A stretch of DNA of 64,000 nucleotides from Ciona savignyi (taxonomy: Eukaryota; Chordata; Ascidiacea; Phlebobranchia; Cionidae), in assembly GCA_000149265.1 (NCBI GenBank), contig CH003264.1, positions 790,503 to 854,502 on the forward strand, given 5' to 3'. The notes below the pieces were generated by a model. The model saw nothing but the letters and a program-made list of their open reading frames with translations, did not search any database and was not told where the DNA came from. Numbering within the stretch: the stretch's first letter is position 1; the number at the start of each line of letters is the position of its first letter. Below, one piece after another: positions 13,601 through 28,642 of this stretch. The translations under genes and the position numbers were made by a program.

Positions 13601-16600
13601 TACCAATTACGATAAAGAATGCGGAAAAATCACGTTCCACTTGTTCCGCCTTTGTTTTCACGTAAACACCTGACTTGGCAAGAATACGACAAATACAAGT
13701 TAACCTGCTACTAGATATTAAAAACCGATGCTTCGTAAAATTGCGGTTGGAGTACGATCCGTTAGGTTAGTTGTGTTAAGTAGGTTTTTATACTGCTTAC
13801 CGGCAATATAAGCATTTTCTACCGAACCTTAAAAGCTACAGATTATCTAGAACCCTCGTTTAAATAATTAAACCCTTTTATATTATCGCAATGCTGTACT
13901 TTCCACCCACCTACGACGTGTAATACGCCTTTCGTTTCCTATTTGTTTTGCTCATATCAATCAGGTGCCTGGTTAAAGTGATCGTGTTGTTATAGCTTTT
14001 ACTCCCTGTCAATCACACCCGGTCAATACGCGGGTGGCTTGGGTGTCCACAGACCGCCTCTGGGTATAATCGCCGACAGAAGGTCTTGTTTAAATGATCG
14101 CATGTTTGGTAAACTTAAAAAAATTACTGGAAGATATTTCGCTTAAAGCTAAAAAGTAAAATGAGATTGTGTACTTCTTTGCAAGAATCCGGTTAAAGAT
14201 ATTGTAAAATATCCAGAAGTTTTAAAACGCGTTATTCGCTAAGCAGCGAAGTTACTTGACTGGATTCAAACTGATAGAAACTTTTTGTTTTGTTTTTTGT
14301 CGGAAGGATTATTTTTAGTTTTAGTCGATTTACGCCGATAAAGCATTTTCCGATTGTATCAGTTACTAAAAAATGTTCCCACACTCGATATTATTAGAAT
14401 TATAGATTAAATGTAAAGACATAACAGACCAGTGTATTGTATATTCAAAGTAAATATGACTTCCACTATTTGTTGTTTCGTTGCTCTATAACGATTCAGG
14501 AATTTTGGTTTGGTTTGGTTGACGTCAAACCGTTTTTCCGCCTTATTAACTTTGTTCAACAAGTCCGAACCACGTAGCCCATTTCTTCTTACCCGGCGTG
14601 AACTAACTTAGGTTAGCTATGGGTTAAAACTAGAATTAAGCGGATTAAGTTGTCAAGTGCGCCATGTTTTGACCCGACAGCACTTATAGCCCGTGAACCC
14701 TGCGCCGTAACTTCATTGCACCATTTTTCTGCTTTCTACTTCATTTTACTTTTTGCAAAATATATTAACTTCTTGACTTCAATTCTCACTGCGCTAAGAT
14801 TTCCACCTAACATTGTATGACTCAATATAATTTCATATAATTGTCCCTTAAATTGAATGATTAAAATTGTATAAAGGTAATGATCAGTATACAAATTGCT
14901 TTTTTTTCTCCATTATTCCTCGAAAACTTCTAAAAAGGTGAATTATTTTATCGACGAACAGCATTATATTGCCCGATTAAAATATTAATCGCAACAGATT
15001 TTGTTTCTTTTGTCTTTTTACTGAGTTTATCTAACAAGCAACTGTTGGTAAAGCTACAAAAAACTGTTGACTTATTACGTATCGTCTGGTGTATTTGCCT
15101 TAACTAATCGGAGATTTTTAAAACTTCTATGAACGACAACAGATCATAATACGCGATTAATGTTTTGTTTATGTAGAATAAGTACTTGTTTTTTTTCGAT
15201 TAATTAAAAGGGGTGTTTGGCGTTTTACTTCCTCCTATATTAACCACGCAAGTATGGAGTTTGTCGTGCGTACAGTTCGCGTAGCGATCTTCTAGAATAT
15301 TCTCATTAAGTAACATGAGCTGACCCAACATGGCATGCGTCCAATTGCGCATCTGCAGACTTCGTCGGCTCGAATTTATGAGTTTCCAGCTGTGAAGTAT
15401 TTCGTTCACAGCGAACATTTCGGAGAAGTTTATTTGGAATCTCAAGTACGCGAATGCTGGACAAATTCTGTCGCTTTTATCCGGAAATTATGGACTAAAA
15501 CCCGTGTTTTGATTGCTATAATCTGCAGTTAATGTCGGTCTGTCAACCTTGTTCTAACGTTTTAAAGCAACCGATTTTGTGTAATTAAAGGCCGTTTGGT
15601 ATCCACGCCCACCTGTAAAAGCACCAGCGACGCTTAAGCCTACACAGGGACAATTATTCTCTTTGTACTTTCGCCGATTACGCTATAGGAGAATGTTTTA
15701 TTGAACATACTTTAACCACAGTGAGGAACGCACGTACACTACTGCACATAGAAATCGTAGTTAGTCATTTTTGCTTCTTCATTACATTACACAATAATGG
15801 CATAAATATTTCAAGTTGAGACGGCAGGATAATGCGGCAAAACTACAGTAGTTAAAACACGTCAGTGAAAACATACGGTAACACTGAGAGAAAGAATGAC
15901 GTGGCGGTTAAACACATCACTGCATCCTAGAATAATTTACGCATTAAAATAGTCAGCTTACATCGTCATAGCGGCGTATCAAGTACACATAACGTGTGTG
16001 AGATAAAAGAAACCCGAAACCCCTTTTTTCGACTTGTCATCCAATTTCGGTATTTGCCGACGCTCGTTCCCACATTTGTGACGTAATTGTCTGCAACGTG
16101 AAAGAACTTCAACTTTTTTTGTAGATCGAGATATCGTTTAAATGCGAGCGCGGTTTGTTCCATGTCTGGTATACATCAAGTCGATCGTATTGTTAGTTGC
16201 ACTCTTGTTCCTATATCCTATGTTAAGTGTATATATTTTTATTTTCGGCGTTTACCCTATATTAAACAATGTAAATATTGTTGTGTCTAGAAAACACCTT
16301 TAAAAGTTGGCTCCAAATACACATATTAACGAAAAACGTTCGCCTGCTCTTTTCTAATATATTTGTGTAGAGCGTTTTGTTTCCTCCTAATTCAATCATC
16401 GTTCAATTATCGCCGAAGTTTACCCCAATTCGTGCCTTGATATTCAGCTCGTTGTATGCGCAGCTCTATCCAGTAACCTACCCGACCACTATAATGAACA
16501 CTATGCGGAAACCATACCCATGAGAACGGGACTCTTCGAAAGGAATCTATAAATCGGGTCGTTTATTGTAAAAGTAGAATAATATAAAAAAAAGTAAAAA

Positions 16601-18185
16601 CTCTATTGGGTAAAATAACTCAATAAAGCTTCTAATATTATGGTGCTTAATGCCACACAAACCGACCGCTTAATTTTATGCAAGCGCACCGAAAACTATT
16701 GAAGAAAATTGAGTAAAATAAACCAAAATAAACGTTTGAAAAAATTTTGAGTAAAATAATTTAAAAATTCGTTCAAATTTTTAGTACCATATGTACGCAT
16801 GGCGATAGCCTTATTTTTGCAAGCGCGCCGATTTTCGAAAGTTTTAAATAAACTTTTAAGTTTTAAAGTACTAAATCATACACAGTTACGGCTTCATTTT
16901 TGCCAGCGCACCTACATTTCCGCGATTTCTTGCATTTTCAAAATAGATATGTGGACAAAATGGAGTTTAAAAGCCGCCAAAAATGCTACCCAGCCCTTGT
17001 TGGTATTTTAATCATAAGAATTTGGATTGTTAGTTCTGTCAATCATGTAGGTTATTCACTCCATGGCGACTTCTGTACGCCAAGTCCCTTCTAAACCACT
17101 TAAAATCTATTCCGGTTGTATTCACCCTTTACCATCATAGCCCATTAGAAATACGAAGTACTTGAAAAGTGGCCGAGAAAGCTAATCATATTTATGGGAC
17201 ATCCACTTCACGTATATATAGTCCCCACCACTGAATTATATTGGAACAGGCAATACACAGAAGCGTGAGCTATTTTAGTAACACTAGGGGCGCCAAGTGA
17301 AGTGGCAAAGGGCGAGGTTGCAGCCGACCCAGGGTCACTTTGTAGGGGCTTTTAAAATTCCGCCGGTGTAAAGAGAATGTTCGTTTCTTATCGACCAGAC
17401 AATCGCTATACACCTACCGCTTTGCGCCTGCATTTCTTAGCAGATTGTCGCATTTGTGCTGCCGAGGATTTAGCTAAAACAACAAACTTCTATTTAATCG
17501 ACCTAATAGTATTCACGACACACTTACCAACGCAGGCATGCTTGATAACTTTATTTTGTTATCCCACATTATTAAAGTAATTAATCTAAACATATTTTAT
17601 TTCATTCGACGAGTTCTAACAAGCAACTGCTGGTAAAGCAAAAAACCTTGGGACTTATTACGTATCGTATTGTTGTTCCTTTGTATGTATTTGGAATTAA
17701 TCACCGAATTTTGATTTTCAGTTATAAAAATCAGAGTGAAAAAAATTAAGAACAAGAAAAACCGTGGGATCCGAGAAATTCTTGCCGATAAAAAGAAAAG
17801 AGTCATCTATAAGAATGGACCTCTCGAAGAGCGGGATCACCAACGAATGAAACTTTTTGTGATCGGTCGAAAAAGATGCACTTGTCCGGAGCTTGATGAA
17901 TTAGCTTCCGCCAAGAGATCTCGTCGGACGAGGTCCGTAGCGGACGAACTCTCGCGGTGGAAGAGAGGGTCGAAGAAAAACAAGAAGAAAAAGGGAGGCA
18001 AAAAGAAAAGAAAAAGAAAGAAGAAGAAGTATTACCTGGTGATGGGAAGGAAAGATGGGAGAAAGCTCAAAGTCACAGTTATCCACGCGTGGCCCAAAAA
18101 CAACAGGATTCTCAATCGAGCTGCTCGAAATAACTTTGGTTCGGACCAGTGTCCATCCTTCGATAGTGCGGGAATCGCAGGGTGA
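7651..18185 (+). CDS. sfrp1/5: Secreted frizzled-related protein of the sFRP1/5 group
   Basis: Secreted Wnt modulator; the family binds Wnt or Frizzled outside the cell. Exons 7651-8233, 12772-12846 and 17722-18185 join in phase (1, then 1) to 373 codons. Start: ATGATG at 7651, followed after a basic stretch by a hydrophobic signal segment (IATAVLLILINC). An in-frame ATG at 7597 would add 18 residues. Exon 1 holds a complete cysteine-rich frizzled domain with ten cysteines, including LCRNVGYRRMVLPNLL and QVFLCSLFAPVC. Exon 2 (NPVCPPC...CASEF) opens the netrin-like domain; exon 3 finishes it (CTCPEL, YLVMGRKDGRKLKVTVI, QCPSF). Family proteins run about 300 residues; the excess is largely a very basic Lys/Arg insert in exon 3 (about 17940-18030). 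The introns are 4.5 and 4.9 kb, the longest in the window. Very sure of family; the paralogue group rests on overall similarity. Confidence 0.95.
9158..9255 (-). repeat. Family B SINE copy in sFRP intron 1
   Basis: Contains antisense B-box-like GGGCTAAGTTACAAACCC at 9164 and a head remnant ending near the ACACGAC at 9243. Confidence 0.5.
11580..11755 (+). repeat. Degraded 3' half of a family A SINE
   Basis: Shows the family A tail order: CACTTAGCAG, GTTCTACCAAATTAAAG, ACACATTGCAATA, CCGGACGGTGGACGCAAGG, GTGTGTTAACC. No tRNA-like head is left. It is the only recognisable family A piece between 2.3 and 18.9 kb. Confidence 0.6.
12847..17721. other. Intron 2 of the sFRP gene
   Basis: Bounded by GTGAGT at 12847 and TTGATTTTCAG ending 17721. 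Mostly unique AT-rich sequence without any recognised SINE. The short open frames inside it (for example at 13357 and 16799) have no acceptor/donor pair in phase with the sFRP frame and look like chance. Confidence 0.75.
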
Positions 18186-18699
18186 TATCTCATTGTGGGA
18201 CAGTAGCGCCATCTTCCGGTCAATATAAATTGATAGATGAGGCTACAGCGCAGTATTACGCCTTCAACGTCGCTGGTTCTAATTTCACGTTTATAGCACG
18301 ACAGAAAACTTGTTTTTTTACTTTTACCGCCAGTAAACATAACTTATAATGCTATCAGCTAAACAAGGTAGCTGGCTCTCAAGTTTATTAACCTCCAAGC
18401 ACGACCAAACCATCTAATGCCCTTGTTTTGACAATCTTGTATCTACGGATTGCTTTCTAAAAGAACTTTGCCAGCTTCTAATTATCCCGCTGTCTTTTGT
18501 AATCTTAGATTTTTGAACTTGCTTATTTTTACAGCGCACCGTGTCGCAATAGAAAAAAATATACATACCGTTCATTGTACGACTTGGATCTTTTAGTACT
18601 ACTGGGACGTTTTGCCGTTCATGCTTTCAAACAAAACCTTCATGTTATTGGGTTCAGAAGACGTCCGCTAAATATATTGCTCAGCGATGTTACTGAGTC

Positions 18700-18770
18700 T
18701 AGATGCTGCTGGTTTCGATTCAACAACCTTTCGGTTGCCGCTCCAACCGACTGAGCTATTCGTTCCGATT
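18700..18770 (-). repeat. tRNA-like SINE head or tRNA relic
   Basis: On the minus strand the piece reads ATAGCTCAGTCGGTTGGAG, a very good RNA polymerase III A box, then about 30 bases on TGAATCGAAACC, a B-box-like sequence. The spacing leaves too little room for a normal anticodon arm, so a working tRNA is unlikely. It is better at the A box than the family A copies around it. Confidence 0.4.
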
Positions 18771-18908
18771 TTCGAATCTGATTACGTGTTTAGGGGAAGT
18801 CCCTGGTCGGCTGAACCACCCGTTTTGAATGTGCGCACCAGAATACCTTGAGAACCGTTGCCAAAACGTCCAGTTAGAACTTTGAAACTGACCGCTGATA
18901 GCCAGTTG

Positions 18909-19353
18909 GTCTGACTGATTAGCTTAGTGGGTTAGTGCGTCGCCTTTTAGCCGAAGGGTTTCAGGTTTGAAACTGATCGCAAACTAGTCAGTTCTAAAAC
19001 AGTGGATTAATAAATTCTACCAAGTCTCAATCATACAACACTCCGTATTGGATCAGATAACGAAGGGTACGAGATTATTGACCGACAGATTAGTCTTGTG
19101 GTTTAGTGTGTGGCCTTTCAGCCAAAGCAAATACGAAACTGGTTGCTAGCTAGTTGGTTGTGTCTTTGGGCAAGGCACTTAATGGACATTGCCTGATCCC
19201 AGCGAATTAATGGATTCTACTAAATTAAAAAAACGTGTAAATCATACACAACACACTGTAATAGCTACTGTACCGCGAGGTGATCTGAAGATTGCTCGTG
19301 TGCTAAACCTCTTGGTCTTCCCACTCACGGGATAAACATGAATATCCTATATC
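18909..19353 (+). repeat. Two adjacent family A SINEs
   Basis: A partial copy (18909-19050) with head GATTAGCTTAGTGGGTTAG and B box AGGTTTGAAACTGATCG is followed by a near full-length copy (19078-19353) ending in GATAAACATGAATATCC. Confidence 0.75.
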
Positions 19354-19929
19354 CTCACGATTCCCGTGTAATGGATTAAACTGCAGAAACACCGAATTCC
19401 AAATGGAACTTCTCCCGACTGTGGACACGAGGTAATTTTATAACGACCCTGCATTTCCCATTCATGATAACACAGATGCACGCTTTTCAATCTATACCAG
19501 TTTCAATGCATTAATTCTTGCGCGTTTATTTAATACGTCAGAACAAATATACGAAACACAAAAGCAATAAATTAAAATATGCGGATAATTAGAGGACAAA
19601 ATTATGGAAACAAAATTGAAACTCTCCATCAAAAACTCATTGCATCAACGACCCCAAAATCGCAGGGTATATTCCATGATAGTCGTAACAAAAAAAACAA
19701 CAACGTGTTTATTTAAATGAATAAAACGAAGCAGAACTTTCCGAAACTTTTCTTTTATTTGTTTTGTTGCTACGACTATCACGGCTTCAATATAGCTATT
19801 TTACATCATATTTGAAAAAATTGGTTTCACTTTAAAACTAGAAAGTTTTAAGAAAAATAGTAAAATAATTAAACCGCCAGTGGACGTTATTAAGCTGTCC
19901 CAACCATTGATTACGTGATACTGTTTGTG

Positions 19930-23629
<3,700 letters not shown>

Positions 23630-25383
23630 TGGATCACATTTGCATGCCACAAATTGTAGGTGTGGCTGCTGTGCTGGTTCAACAAGTCAACTGAGGTTTG
23701 GTTCAAAATTGTTGCATTGAAATATGAAATTAATAAAAGAATGTAAAAATAATCAGTGTACTACAGTTATAACTTTGTACAAATCTATTTGTCCTGCTAT
23801 ACAAGCATATCAGTCCTATGTAATTCCTTTTGTGATCTTCTGCTAGTCTGGATTGTGGTGTTGTTAGTATTTCTGACGCTCAATAGAAGCTGCGTCCACC
23901 AAGTAGATTCAGAGTCTGTTACAAAGTACAATAATATCAATAAACCCAATGGAATGAAGAGTTCTACTAAATTAAGGGATTGTGTGAATCATACACAACA
24001 CACTACAATATCTCTAATAACTCAACGGTAGTGCGAAGTGATCTGACGATTGCCCATGTGTTAACGCCCCTGGTTTTCCAATTCACACTTTTCTATCTAC
24101 ATTAGAGCCTAGCACAGAAAGTACTGGTTGTTTGTAATTATTTAGTATAATTTTTTAAATAACAGCGTTGCTATAGGCTACCCCATTGTGGATCACACCT
24201 CATAAATGTTTGGGTGTATATGGATGAATGTGATATCTCATACCAATCATAAGCTTAACTTGTGTTTTTTTACAGGCATAATTCAACAATCGCCTATTTA
24301 TGTATTTTTATCATCACAGACAATTGTTTCGGTGTTGCACGAATTAGTATTGCCGAAAGAAACATTTCGAAAAAAAAGGCTGGCACAAAAAATCGTTTTA
24401 CAGGTAACGTACTTCTCAACCAGAACGAAACATACTATTTTGGGAATGTGTGATAACTTGCTATTTTAAAAACAGAAACCACAATTTAGCTGGAAGTGAC
24501 CACAAAAATTTCGGTTAATATTTTGTTTACATTTACACGTACGTAGCTTAAGTCTTTAAATAATTAAATAAAAGGTTAATCTCACTTATAATTAGCTGTG
24601 CTTAAAATATTGGACCTGATTTCCTTTTGAATTACAAGCACGTCGCAGTGCACTAATTTAGTTAAAGAACGATCGCTGTAACTATCACTTACCAGAATCG
24701 AGAATCGAATTTGGTTATTATCATCCCCACACCATGCTTGCTGGTTACTTAGTCACGTAGAAGCGGAATCTCCCTATTATAGAACAAACATAAAAATAAC
24801 ATTGCTTAGTTTAGTATAGTGTCCCTTAATGAACAGAGTTCCGACATTCGGGTTTTCCCGCCAAAACCGCATGGAAGCAAAAATGTGTCCAAATTATTGT
24901 GTCAAGCATAGGCGAAATCATTGAATTAATGCAACAATTTGAACACCAAAGCTTAGTTTATCTAGATACTTTCGTGAAAGGAAGTTTATTTACCTAGTAG
25001 ACTATAATTAGTTCAGTTTTGTTACATTTAAGGGATTTAGGGCTATTTTACCTCACTTTGACATGTTGTACTAATGCGGCAAATTGACTTTTGTTTGTGT
25101 CAATAGCAGATTTAGTGGCGCCAGGCATTTAGCAAACTTTGAACCTAAACCTTCCTTTCCTTAACTATCTCTATTTTATTTAAGCTATATACCGGTAGCC
25201 TGTAAGTATAGCGTACTATACCGCCCTTACTGTAAATTGAATTGAATACTCCAGAAATTACTGTTAAAATTCAAATTTATTTACAGACTATTCAGTCAGG
25301 AGCATGGAAAAAAGCAAACCAAATAGGCCAACTAGAGATATCCATTTCACAAATCACAATATTATGTAATTTAATAAGTCGCC
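23630..25383. other. Region upstream of EGLN; no gene recognised
   Basis: Should contain the EGLN promoter and 5'UTR. A family A tail fragment (about 23935-24085, +) is present. The rest, including open frames at 23756 and 24206, shows neither splice context nor a recognisable protein. Confidence 0.5.
23935..24085 (+). repeat. Family A SINE 3' half
   Basis: GAGTTCTACTAAATTAAGGG, ATCATACACAACACACTAC, ATCTGACGATTGCCCATGTG in the family order. Confidence 0.65.
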
Positions 25384-26150
25384 CTACTGCAATGACTGCA
25401 CAAGCTTTTTCTTAGCCATGGTTTTGCTGCCCAATTCTCCTCGGCTAGCTTTAAATTCTTTTTTTTTTTCTCTCATTTGTTTGCAAATAATTTGTAAGCG
25501 AACATGGACGATTTTTATCTTAACACTGTGGCAAGTAGGAAATTGGAAAGATTCGGTGGCTGCCGACACTTTTTTTAAAATAACTTTTCTAACATTTTTC
25601 ATTGCTTTTAATTTAGCTTCCCCAATTAGTCTCATGGTTGATTCTGATATTTTAATCATGCTGAAAACTTTGTCCGAGACTTCAACGAGAGAGTTTCCAG
25701 TGTAATCTTTTAATTTTGTGAGCTGTATAGAATCATCATGCAACAGTTGCACAATCGATGGTTGAGAGGTAAGAACTTCCTCCATACATTTGTCGCATGT
25801 TATTTGATGTTTTTTTACTCTAGAAACACTACCCAGCCAAATAGTACAAACTATTGAGATCACTCTTGTCAAAGTTGCATGGTTCCAAAGATAGTTGATG
25901 TCAACTTCAGGTAACGGTATATCATCAGATGCTGCTGCCTGGCTGTTGTAAAAATTCTGCCAAGTATTGAGCGTCATCTTTTTGATGGTTTCCCCCGAAA
26001 GAAGTATGCAGAAATTGGGCAACGCTTATCATTTTCAATGCACATTTAAATTCAAGAGATGGGGTGAGATTTTTCAAGCGAACAGAACTGAATAGATTTT
26101 CAAGGCAATCCTGTGTGAGCCTAGAGGTGAGTAGGTAAAGATGCCATTGT
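25384..26150 (-). pseudogene. P-element/THAP9-like transposase, C-terminal relic
   Basis: Two overlapping minus-strand frames together look like the C-terminal part of P-element or THAP9-type transposases. The first (about 26150-26000) contains LTSRLTQDCLENLFSSVR and LEFKCALKMISVAQFL, the family's typical 'QDxLENxFxxxR' region. The second, about 200 residues and stopping at 25384, contains a CDKCMEEVL zinc-knuckle-like pair and ends in a basic tail. The frame changes inside the overlap, so this copy is broken. The N-terminal THAP domain and the earlier catalytic part were not found. Family call from memory of motif order only; could instead be a host gene derived from such a transposon. Confidence 0.5.
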
Positions 26151-26243
26151 ATCTAGAATACTGAATCAAAATTAACTTTAAAAGTAACTTAGCAAACTTT
26201 TATGTAACAACAAATTATTTAAATGATGAAATTATTAAAAGTT

Positions 26244-26429
26244 TTATTGGAATAAATAACTGTAACAAATGGGATCCCAACTTTCAATTGTTTCTTCTTC
26301 GGCTTCACTCGTCTCTATAACTGCAGATGATAAAAGTTGGCAGTAAGAATGCTCTTGAACAAGCAGTTGTTCTCTTTTCTGCTGTGCAGCAAGTAAATTT
26401 ATTCTTTGTTTAGGTGATTTCCGAGGACT
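26244..26429 (-). CDS. Last exon of an unidentified minus-strand gene
   Basis: Acceptor (CATAATACAG) just above 26429, then 61 codons in phase 0 (starting SPRKSPKQRINLLAAQQKRE, ending DPICYSYLFQ) to TAA at 26244. The stop overlaps an AATAAA, so a poly(A) site is at hand. The peptide is Gln/Glu-rich and acidic near its end. I do not recognise it and cannot place its upstream exons. The segment at 27040-27333 is a candidate but does not join cleanly. Confidence 0.4.
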   Translation of the reverse strand, partial: SPRKSPKQRINLLAAQQKREQLLVQEHSYCQLLSSAVIETSEAEEETIESWDPICYSYLFQ

Positions 26430-27039
26430 CTGTATTATGAGCAAACAGCATTGGAACAACTGTCTTCTTTAATTTTTTTCCCCATAACGAACTGACTGCA
26501 GTGAAAATGGTCCTGTAAGAAAATGTGTATGTACTTTGTTTCATTTTAATTTTTTAGCAATGTTTAGGCCTACACTAAAAAGTCTAAATGTCATTGATAT
26601 GTCCAGTTCTGTAATGTCCTGTTCTGTTGTGTCCTGTCCTGTTTTACCAACAACCTAGTGAGTTCTTAGCATGGTATTTGGGGTACAATTTCTCTCCTAT
26701 GATTCAAAATGCTTACAGTTTGAATACTTAAGCACTTCACATAAACGAGAATTGTCTGTAACTTCCCAATTTTTTCTGTTTAATTTTGCTTTTCATAAAA
26801 CGCGCTTTCCTTTTTCTTTCTTATTTTCAGTGTGGTTTGTGCAGCCCCAAGCACTACACCCTGTCATTTTATTGCTATTATGTAAAATCTGTATTCAATT
26901 TAACCGTTTTACCTTTGTCAGACTTGTATATAGCAAATAAATGTATAAGAATTAACAAACATGATGCAGTTTTTTATTTAATAACTGGTAGGTAAAATCA
27001 GTTGCATGATATGTTCGAGACACCACTTTTCATTGTCTA

Positions 27040-27333
27040 CTACTGAAATTCTGTTGGAATTTCATTATTGTTTGTCGACTTTATCATCTCAAGGGGTTTA
27101 AACTGCATAATTTCATCCCTTTTGGAGAGATTATCTAAAAAGTTAAAAGCATATGCTTGTCTTGATTTTTGAAGTTTTCTTGCAAGTTCCGTAAGATATT
27201 CCATATAGCCAGCAAGAAAATGCGACTTATCTAGGCCATATTACACAACCCTAAATCCTGTAGCAGCAGCAAAGCAAGTAACAAAAACAATTAGGTCCAA
27301 GATAAATATGTTATAGGCGTATCGCCCCACCAT
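27040..27333 (-). pseudogene. Coding-like segment with one in-frame stop
   Basis: After an acceptor-like TCTGTCAG just above 27333, a 98-codon frame reads MVGRYAYNIFILDLIVFVTC (a membrane-segment-like stretch), AAATGFRVV, a TAA at 27241-27243, then on in the same frame YGLDKSHFLAGYMEYLTELA, RKLQKSRQAYAFNFLDNLSK and finally TAG. Protein-like composition continues unchanged across the stop, so it looks like one exon hit by a point mutation or a sequence error. A membrane protein is suggested by the hydrophobic run; the family is not recognised. Confidence 0.4.
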
Positions 27334-28642
27334 CTGACAGACTTGCAAAACTCAAATAATCTTATGAGTTCACCACAGTTGCTGAGAAAACTCTTTGGTT
27401 GAAGTCCTGCAACTGTAGGCCTAATAGCCTAGTGCTAATAAAATCACAGTCTAAGTAATATATATTTGCAACAGAACAATTTCCAATTAAATAAGCAAAG
27501 TACAACAGTCCAAATATTAGTAAATAACCTCACAAACTCCCGTACACATTAATTTTATACACATTTGTCTGAAACTGCGCACTGGGCTTGTAGACAATTT
27601 GGACACAAACAGTTCTTCTAATTTTCAATGACGCAACTCTCTCTATTAAGGAACACTAGTTTAGTAGTTTATTAAATTTTTATGCCCCAGTATTAATTAA
27701 CACAGAAACAGGAAAAGACGACAAAACGAACAGTCGTCAAAACACGTTATTTGAAGAGATGCAAATAAATACAGGAGACGTGGCCGTTAAGCGTAAACGA
27801 AAAACTTTACTGTAAAAAATAAAAATTAAATACGACGATGTAAAGCCCTGAAGAACAGTGCGGTAAAGTGCAACCAATAGGCCTACTGCTAATGTGTTTA
27901 TTACTTATTTTAGCTATTTAAATCAAAAGTTCTAGTACATGTGTGGTCTGCGATATTATTATTTTTGATCATATTACAACACACGAACAATGCCAGGTAA
28001 AATATCTTAAATATTCGTGCTAAATTTGGGAGCACGTAAATTTGTCGTAATTCAATACTAAGGTTTAACCTTTTTCAAACAAACGCCCATGTTAGTCTTA
28101 CGCTTCTTTTACTCCTCTGTTAGATCATTGACGATCCAAGAGGATAACAAAGTGACATTGGAAACTTTGCCACAATATTTACATATAAGGTCAAGGGCAA
28201 TCTGGGAGCAACGTGAAGTTGGTTTTACGACCGCGTCCATACAGTTTTATTAAACTGTTTAAATTTAATTTGCCCATGACGTGTATTAACAACTGTAGTT
28301 GGGTAATTTCAATACTAATTTGCTGTGTTCTTTTAATTTGTTTCTAGTAAAACAAAAATGCGTCAAGACTGCACAACCATTGGAATATCTGCCAAATCCG
28401 CTCTTGTGTATGTTTAACGTAACCGAGTTTCCAAATGATAGTAGACACGCGAGTTAATCCATTGCCGATGTGATAACACATGTCCTGCGCCATATCCAAA
28501 TGATAGTAGACACGCGAGTTAGACCATTTGCCGATGTGATAACACATGTCCTTCGCCATATCTTAAAACTTTCTTTAAAAAACACATGCAAACATTTGGT
28601 CAAAAATGTTGTATTTAGTTTCTGTTACTAAAACTACTCTCA
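27334..28642. other. Intergenic; one tandem duplication
   Basis: No exon recognised. At 28430-28560 a unit of about 65 bp (starting CCAAATGATAGTAGACACGC) occurs twice in tandem with few differences. The 71-codon minus-strand frame across it is repeat-derived. Confidence 0.5.

Larger units (their letters stand above)
18186..19929. other. Intergenic region between the convergent 3' ends of sFRP and EGLN
   Basis: Contains a tRNA-like element (18700-18770, -), two family A SINEs (18909-19050 and 19078-19353, +) and, for EGLN on the minus strand, an AATAAA (plus-strand TTTATT near 19753) about 175 bases past its stop. No further gene seen. Confidence 0.6.

Noticed and set aside
17901-18340. Minus-strand frames of about 100 codons opposite sFRP exon 3
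   Set aside because: They are the antisense of a Lys-rich coding exon, giving Ser/Leu/Phe-rich shadows.
18700-19130. Functional tRNA genes
   Set aside because: A-box and B-box matches belong to SINE heads; no cloverleaf with a full anticodon arm can be drawn.
28344-28559. 71-codon minus-strand frame with repeated MCYHIG motifs as a gene
   Set aside because: It is a 65-bp DNA duplication in which both copies happen to be open; no splice sites or family.
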